Shown here in pieces: positions 60,216 through 64,000 of a DNA stretch of 64,000 nucleotides (the first letter of the stretch is position 1; each line of letters begins with the position of its first letter). Source of the DNA: Actinospica robiniae DSM 44927 (GTDB lineage: Bacteria; Actinomycetota; Actinomycetes; Streptomycetales; Catenulisporaceae); contig NZ_KI632511.1 in the NCBI RefSeq assembly GCF_000504285.1, forward strand, positions 9,468,154 to 9,532,153, given 5' to 3'. The position numbers and the translations under genes are program-made. The notes under the pieces are model-generated. The model worked only from the letters and a program-made list of their open reading frames with translations. It searched no databases and was not told the origin of the DNA.

Positions 60216-60743
60216 ATGTCTGCCACGGTCAACCTGCGCCCCGTCCTCGAGTCCGATCTGCCGATGCTGGCCCTGCTGCGCACCGATCCGGTGGAGGCGT
60301 CGGTCTTCGGCTGGAACGGTTTCCGCGACAACAGCGACCTGTACCGCGCGTTCGCCGAGGGCACGATGCTGACCGCGGACGGCGGCCGGCTGGTCGTGGT
60401 GGCCGACGGGCAGCCCGTCGGCGTGGTCAGCTGGCACCAGGTGCGCACTGCGCCCAGCTCCTTCACCTGGAACATGGGCATAGCCCTGCTCGCGGCCGGC
60501 CGCGGCCACGGCCACGGCACGACCGCCCAGCGCCAGCTGGTCGAATACCTCTTCGCGCACACCCAGGCGAACCGGGTGGAGGCCTGCACCGAGGCGGAGA
60601 ACCTGGCCGAGCAGCGCTCGCTGGAGAAGGCCGGGTTCCAGCGCGAGGGCGTGCGGCGCGGCTCGGCGTTCCGGGACGGGCGCTGGCGGGACATGGTCGT
60701 GTACGCGCTGGTGCGGACCGACGTCCTCGGCGACGGCCGCTGA
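60216..60743 (+). CDS. GNAT-family N-acetyltransferase (RimJ/RimL-like)
   Basis: A 175-residue acetyltransferase. LRPVLESDLPMLALLRTDPV is the typical start, the acetyl-CoA site is ALLAAGRGHGHGTTAQRQLV (about 90-109), and NRVEACTEAENLAEQRSLEK, AGFQREGVRRG ends the fold as in RimJ/RimL-type enzymes. ATG 60216 gives the family-length protein. Substrate unknown. Confidence 0.88.
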   Translation: MSATVNLRPVLESDLPMLALLRTDPVEASVFGWNGFRDNSDLYRAFAEGTMLTADGGRLVVVADGQPVGVVSWHQVRTAPSSFTWNMGIALLAAGRGHGHGTTAQRQLVEYLFAHTQANRVEACTEAENLAEQRSLEKAGFQREGVRRGSAFRDGRWRDMVVYALVRTDVLGDGR

Positions 60744-60804
60744 GTCTGGGCCCCGCGCCGTATCGCGCCCTCCGCGCCTGGCTGAATCCTCGGCGCGGTA
60801 TTGC

Positions 60805-62013
60805 CTAGTTCTGCAACGCCGCGTATACGCACGTCTCGAAGTCCTGGGCCACGCGCGGGGGAGCGGGCGAGTCCCACATGCGCGGGGTGAGCAGGATGCC
60901 GACGAGGTTCTCCTCCGGATCGTTGAACCACATCGAGCCCAGCCCGCCGTTCCAGCCGTACTGACCGACGGACGCGAAGCCGGTCTTGCGTGTCGTCACG
61001 CGCAGGCCCATGCCCCAGCCGTGCGCGTCCCACATGCCCGGCTGCAGGCCGCCGCGCGCCTTGTTCTCGGGCGTGAGCTGGTCCGAGGTCATCAGCTCGA
61101 CCAGCGGGCGGGAGAGCAGCCGGGTGCCGCTGTACCGGCCGCCGCCGAGGAGCATCCGCGCGAAGACGAGGTAGTCGTCGATCGTGGAGACGAGGTCGCC
61201 GCCGCCGTCCGGGAACAGCGGGTCGGCGGTCCATTTCCCGTCCTCGGCCGGGTCTGCCACCGTCAGCGCCTTGGTCTCGCGGTCGGCGGTGTACAGAGTG
61301 GTGAAGCGGTCGAGCTTGTCGGCCGGGACGTGGAAGCCGGTGTCGTCCATGCCCAGCGGCTCGAAGATGCGCTCGCGCAGGAAGTCCCCGAGCCCCTGAC
61401 CCGACGCACGCGCGATCAGCGCGCCGGCCACCGCGATGCCGGTGTGGTAGAGCCAGGCCTCCCCGGGCTGGTGGACCAGCGGGAGCTCGCCGAGCCGGCG
61501 CAGATAGAGGTCCGTGGCCGGCGCGGGCTTGGGCGTCAGCCGTGGCGGTTGCGGGGCCACACCGCGCTCTATGGCCGCGGCGGTCACCGGCCAGTCCGGA
61601 TCCCAGGTGCCGCCGAAGCCGGCCCGGAAGGTGAGCAGGTCGCGCAGCGTGATCGGCCGCTCGGCGGGCACCGTCTCGTCCAGCGGTCCGCCCGGGCGCT
61701 TGAGCACGCGCCGGTCGGCGAGTTCGGGCAGGAAATCGTCCACCGGGTCGTCGAGCCCCAGCACGCAGTCCTCGACGAGCATCAGCGCGGCCACGGCGGT
61801 GATCGGCTTGCTCATCGAGGAGATGCGGAAGATCGAGTCGGCCCGCATCGACTCCCCGCGGTCGAGATCCTGCCGGCCGTGCACCTCGATCTGGGTCGAG
61901 TCGCCGCGGGCGAAGGCGGCGACCAGACCGGGCAGCACGCCGCGCTGGACGTAGCCGGACAGGACGCGGGTGGCCCGGTGCAGGCCCTTCCTGGAGAACT
62001 CGTTCACAGCCAT
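60805..62013 (-). CDS. Serine hydrolase of the beta-lactamase / class C family
   Basis: A 402-residue protein of the beta-lactamase/esterase EstB group. The SxxK nucleophile motif is FRISSMSKPITAVAAL (about 62-77) and the Tyr motif is WLYHTGIAVAGALIARASGQ (about 187). GMGLRVTTRKTGFASVGQYG, WNGGLG, lies near the HxG-equivalent. It has no signal peptide, so it probably acts as a cytoplasmic esterase or peptidase. Confidence 0.88.
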   Translation of the reverse strand: MAVNEFSRKGLHRATRVLSGYVQRGVLPGLVAAFARGDSTQIEVHGRQDLDRGESMRADSIFRISSMSKPITAVAALMLVEDCVLGLDDPVDDFLPELADRRVLKRPGGPLDETVPAERPITLRDLLTFRAGFGGTWDPDWPVTAAAIERGVAPQPPRLTPKPAPATDLYLRRLGELPLVHQPGEAWLYHTGIAVAGALIARASGQGLGDFLRERIFEPLGMDDTGFHVPADKLDRFTTLYTADRETKALTVADPAEDGKWTADPLFPDGGGDLVSTIDDYLVFARMLLGGGRYSGTRLLSRPLVELMTSDQLTPENKARGGLQPGMWDAHGWGMGLRVTTRKTGFASVGQYGWNGGLGSMWFNDPEENLVGILLTPRMWDSPAPPRVAQDFETCVYAALQN

Positions 62014-62105
62014 AGGCCCAAGTCAACACCCTGGGCCGCTCCCGCGAGGGGATGACGGCCGAATCCGCCGGAACCGGCCGACCCCGGCGGGGAACAGGCG
62101 TCGGC

Positions 62106-62510
62106 TCAGAGCCCGGAGGCGCGCTCGATGGCGAAGCGCAGCAGAACCCTGCGGTCGCGCTCCATGGCGGCCCGGTACTCGGGCCAGTCGTCGTGCTCGC
62201 CGCTCAGCCGCCGGTAGTAGTCCACCAGCGCGTCGATCCGGTCCTCGCCGTCGACGAACTCGGCGGTGCCCTCGACCTGGACCCAGCGTCCGTAGAAAGC
62301 GTCGTTGAACACGCAGAGGGACACCCGCGGATCGCGCCGCGCATTGCGGGTCTTGGCCCGGTCCTCGGTGACGCTGATGATCACTCGTCCTTCGTCGTCG
62401 ATGCCGGCCGTGACCGGGGACTGTTGGACGCGGCCGTCGCGGCGGAAGGTGGCGAGCACGCCGCGGTGGTGGTCGGCGAGGAAGGCGCGGGCATCTGCGA
62501 TGTCTGTCAT
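62106..62510 (-). CDS. PPOX-class F420-dependent protein
   Basis: A 134-residue split-barrel protein of the actinobacterial F420-binding PPOX class. It opens ADARAFLADHHRGVLATFRR, continues TEDRAKTRNARRDPRVSLCV and ends in the usual two-strand region. ATG 62510 is the family-like start; the longer frame to 62645 reads through the divergent DUF1992 upstream region. The reduced substrate is unknown. Confidence 0.87.
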   Translation of the reverse strand: MTDIADARAFLADHHRGVLATFRRDGRVQQSPVTAGIDDEGRVIISVTEDRAKTRNARRDPRVSLCVFNDAFYGRWVQVEGTAEFVDGEDRIDALVDYYRRLSGEHDDWPEYRAAMERDRRVLLRFAIERASGL

Positions 62511-62631
62511 GCCCGGCACAACGCGCGGCGGCCGCGGTGGATTCCGCACGGTGGGCCGGGTGGGGTGCAGGCGCGGGTGGTCGGCTGCGGGCTCAGGGTG
62601 GCTTGCTGCGGTGCGCGAGTAAAATGAGGAT

Positions 62632-63093
62632 ATGAGCGGTGCCAATTGGGAGTCTCGGCACGACGGGCTGATCGATCAGCAGATCCGCGCCGCCCAGGCG
62701 CGCGGCGAATTCGACGATCTGCCGGGATTCGGCAAGCCCCTGGCCGACGACAAGATGCCGTATCGGCCCGACTGGTGGCTGCACGAGGTGGTCAAGCGCG
62801 AAGGTGCGGGCGTGCACGTCGTGCCGCTGCCGCTCGCGCTGCGCAAACTCGCGGACGAGCTGACCGCCGGAGCCGAGAAGCTGAGCGCCGAGCGTGACGT
62901 GCGCGGCGCCGTCGCCGACTACAACGAGCGGGCGGCCAAGGCGAGGCTGTTGCCGCAGGTCGGCCGACCGATCGTGCTGCCGCCGCTCGATGCCGACGAG
63001 ATCGTTGCGGCCTGGCGGGCTCGGCGCGCCGAGAAGGCCGCGGGCACCGACGGTGGCTCCGGAGCCGACGCAGACGCTGACGGGGGCCGGTAG
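62632..63093 (+). CDS. DUF1992 (DnaJ-related) protein
   Basis: A 153-residue DUF1992 protein. The conserved stretch is WESRHDGLIDQQIRAAQARG, then FDDLPGFGKPL (about 6-36), followed by YRPDWWLHEVVKREG. The C-terminal tail is Gly/Asp-rich. The family is related to a region of eukaryotic DNAJC28 but lacks a J domain; function unknown. A terminator hairpin overlaps the stop. Confidence 0.88.
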   Translation: MSGANWESRHDGLIDQQIRAAQARGEFDDLPGFGKPLADDKMPYRPDWWLHEVVKREGAGVHVVPLPLALRKLADELTAGAEKLSAERDVRGAVADYNERAAKARLLPQVGRPIVLPPLDADEIVAAWRARRAEKAAGTDGGSGADADADGGR

Positions 63094-63105
63094 GACCGGC
63101 CCCCG
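63081..63105. terminator. Terminator hairpin overlapping a stop codon
   Basis: Perfect 10-bp arms CGGGGGCCGG (63081-63090) and CCGGCCCCCG (63096-63105) with a 5-base loop containing the TAG of the DUF1992 gene. Confidence 0.75.
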
Positions 63106-63198
63106 CGTTGAGCGGTTGGAATGTCGTTCAGTCATTCAGTTGTGCGAGATGCGGAATGCGAGATGCGTGGTGCGTGATGCGGATCGCCGGGTGCGGGA

Positions 63199-64000
63199 TC
63201 AGCCCGCGGTCAACGTGAAGTCGTCCGCGTAGACGTTGCCCTGGCCGTACCAGCCGTGGATGAACACGGTCACCGCGCCGGACGAGCCGGTGGTGAAGCT
63301 GACCGAGAGCTTGCTCCACGAGCTCGAGGAGCCCCACGTGGACGCGGAGGCGCCGCCGCTCACGCCGATGAAGGCGTAGTTGCCCTGCACGTAGCCGCTG
63401 AGCGTGTACTTCGTGTTGGCGGACAGGGTCACCGACTGGTCGCACTCGCCGGTCGCGCTGGCGGTCGGCACTTCCTGCAGCGCGTACTTGCCCGCGTGCA
63501 CGGTCGTGGTCTGCACCGAGTCGCCGGACAGGCAGGTCCACGGGCTCGCGCTGCCGGTCTCGAAGTTGCCGTTGACCAGCGAACCGCCGCTGCTGGTCGT
63601 GCCGCCGGTGACCGTGAGCGTGTAGGTCGCGCTCTGGGTACCGGAGGCCGCAGTGCCGGTGATGGTGATCGGGTAGGTGCCCGACGCCGTGGCCGAGGTG
63701 GTGGTGATGGTGGCCGTGGCGGACGAGCCGGCCGTGACCGAGCTCGGGCTGAAGGAGACCGTCACGCCACTCGGCGCGCCGCCAGCGCTCAGCGCCACGC
63801 TCTGGGCCGAGCCCGCGGTCACGGCCGTCTTCACGGTCGCCGTAGCGGAGGAGCCCGCCGCCACCGAGGCGGAGGTCGGCGAGACCGACACGGAGAAGTT
63901 GTTCGACGGTGCGGTCGAACCGCCGCTGAACGGGGCGAAGGCGTGGCTGAAGAACCACGTGCTCTGCGAGATGCCGGAGCAGCTGTCGGAACCGCCCGTC
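63199..64000 (-). CDS. Secreted protein, C-terminal Ig-like and carbohydrate-binding domains (partial)
   Basis: The last 266 codons of a gene that continues past the window edge. The visible part starts with TGGSDSCSGISQSTWFFSHA, probably the end of a catalytic domain I cannot identify. A Ser/Thr/Ala-rich Ig-like module (VSVSPTSASVAAGSSATATV...) follows. A C-terminal jelly-roll carbohydrate-binding domain (LVNGNFETGSASPWTCLSGD...VFIHGWYGQGNVYADDFTL) ends the protein. Extracellular glycan binding is a safe inference from the modules. Confidence 0.8.
   Translation of the reverse strand, partial: TGGSDSCSGISQSTWFFSHAFAPFSGGSTAPSNNFSVSVSPTSASVAAGSSATATVKTAVTAGSAQSVALSAGGAPSGVTVSFSPSSVTAGSSATATITTTSATASGTYPITITGTAASGTQSATYTLTVTGGTTSSGGSLVNGNFETGSASPWTCLSGDSVQTTTVHAGKYALQEVPTASATGECDQSVTLSANTKYTLSGYVQGNYAFIGVSGGASASTWGSSSSWSKLSVSFTTGSSGAVTVFIHGWYGQGNVYADDFTLTAG

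Overview
The window is high-GC DNA with strongly GC-biased codon use, frequent GTG starts and short intergenic gaps. The 137-residue SsgB-type sporulation protein, the tRNA-Gly/Cys/Val cluster, an IdeR-type iron box, a double-domain Lrp regulator and many secreted carbohydrate-active proteins point to a spore-forming filamentous actinomycete (Streptomyces/Catenulispora type). I cannot name the genus from sequence alone.

Layout. 1-1.6 kb: a TetR regulator divergent from a carboxymuconolactone-decarboxylase-like gene, sharing a 41-bp perfect palindrome. 1.8-3.1 kb: non-coding composite repeat 'element A'. 3.2-5.2 kb: a NUDIX hydrolase and a CopD-type membrane protein behind an iron box. 5.25-12.2 kb: a guanidine-I (ykkC) riboswitch followed by an overlapping operon of an APC permease, two urea-amidolyase-associated DUF1989 proteins, a carboxyltransferase-only urea/guanidine carboxylase piece and allophanate hydrolase. 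This reads as guanidine uptake and breakdown, but the biotin carboxylase and biotin-carrier domains are absent. 12.3-15.3 kb: an epimerase, an unknown ORF, a SigB-type sigma pseudogene and a LacI regulator. 15.3-19.95 kb: 'element B', a second copy of the composite repeat interrupted by an intact IS30-family and an intact IS256-family element.

20-23.4 kb: an HTH/ClpN pair behind a dyad operator, a GNAT protein, and an AraC regulator divergent from a DinB-like protein. 23.5-30.4 kb: a secreted GH31 glycosidase with lectin modules, a flavin monooxygenase and a Tat-exported phosphoesterase. 30.4-34.9 kb: a sacsin/Hsp90-like ATPase, an RmlD-like reductase and a flavin-binding PPOX-fold protein. 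34.95-36.19 kb: a segment bounded by 29-bp inverted repeats carrying a NUDIX gene. 36.2-41.9 kb: SRPBCC protein, ECF sigma, an alpha/beta hydrolase with an altered nucleophile position, an Lrp-type regulator, an MFS exporter and a membrane-anchored protein.

42.0-55.9 kb is one 13.5-kb gene for a 4,499-residue RHS/YD-repeat polymorphic toxin (DNRLRE, five LamG, RHS core, Hint, WHH-like nuclease tip) followed by its probable immunity gene. An eroded tyrosine integrase and three tRNA genes follow. 57.4-64 kb holds a trypsin-like protease, PabB-type enzyme, SsgB, GNAT protein, beta-lactamase-fold hydrolase, F420-type PPOX protein, DUF1992 protein and the end of a secreted carbohydrate-binding protein.

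The observations I rate highest are the undescribed-looking composite palindromic element with two unrelated insertion sequences in the same few bases of its hairpin loop, the riboswitch-controlled guanidine operon without biotin domains, and the giant RHS toxin whose base composition changes exactly at the Hint cleavage motif.
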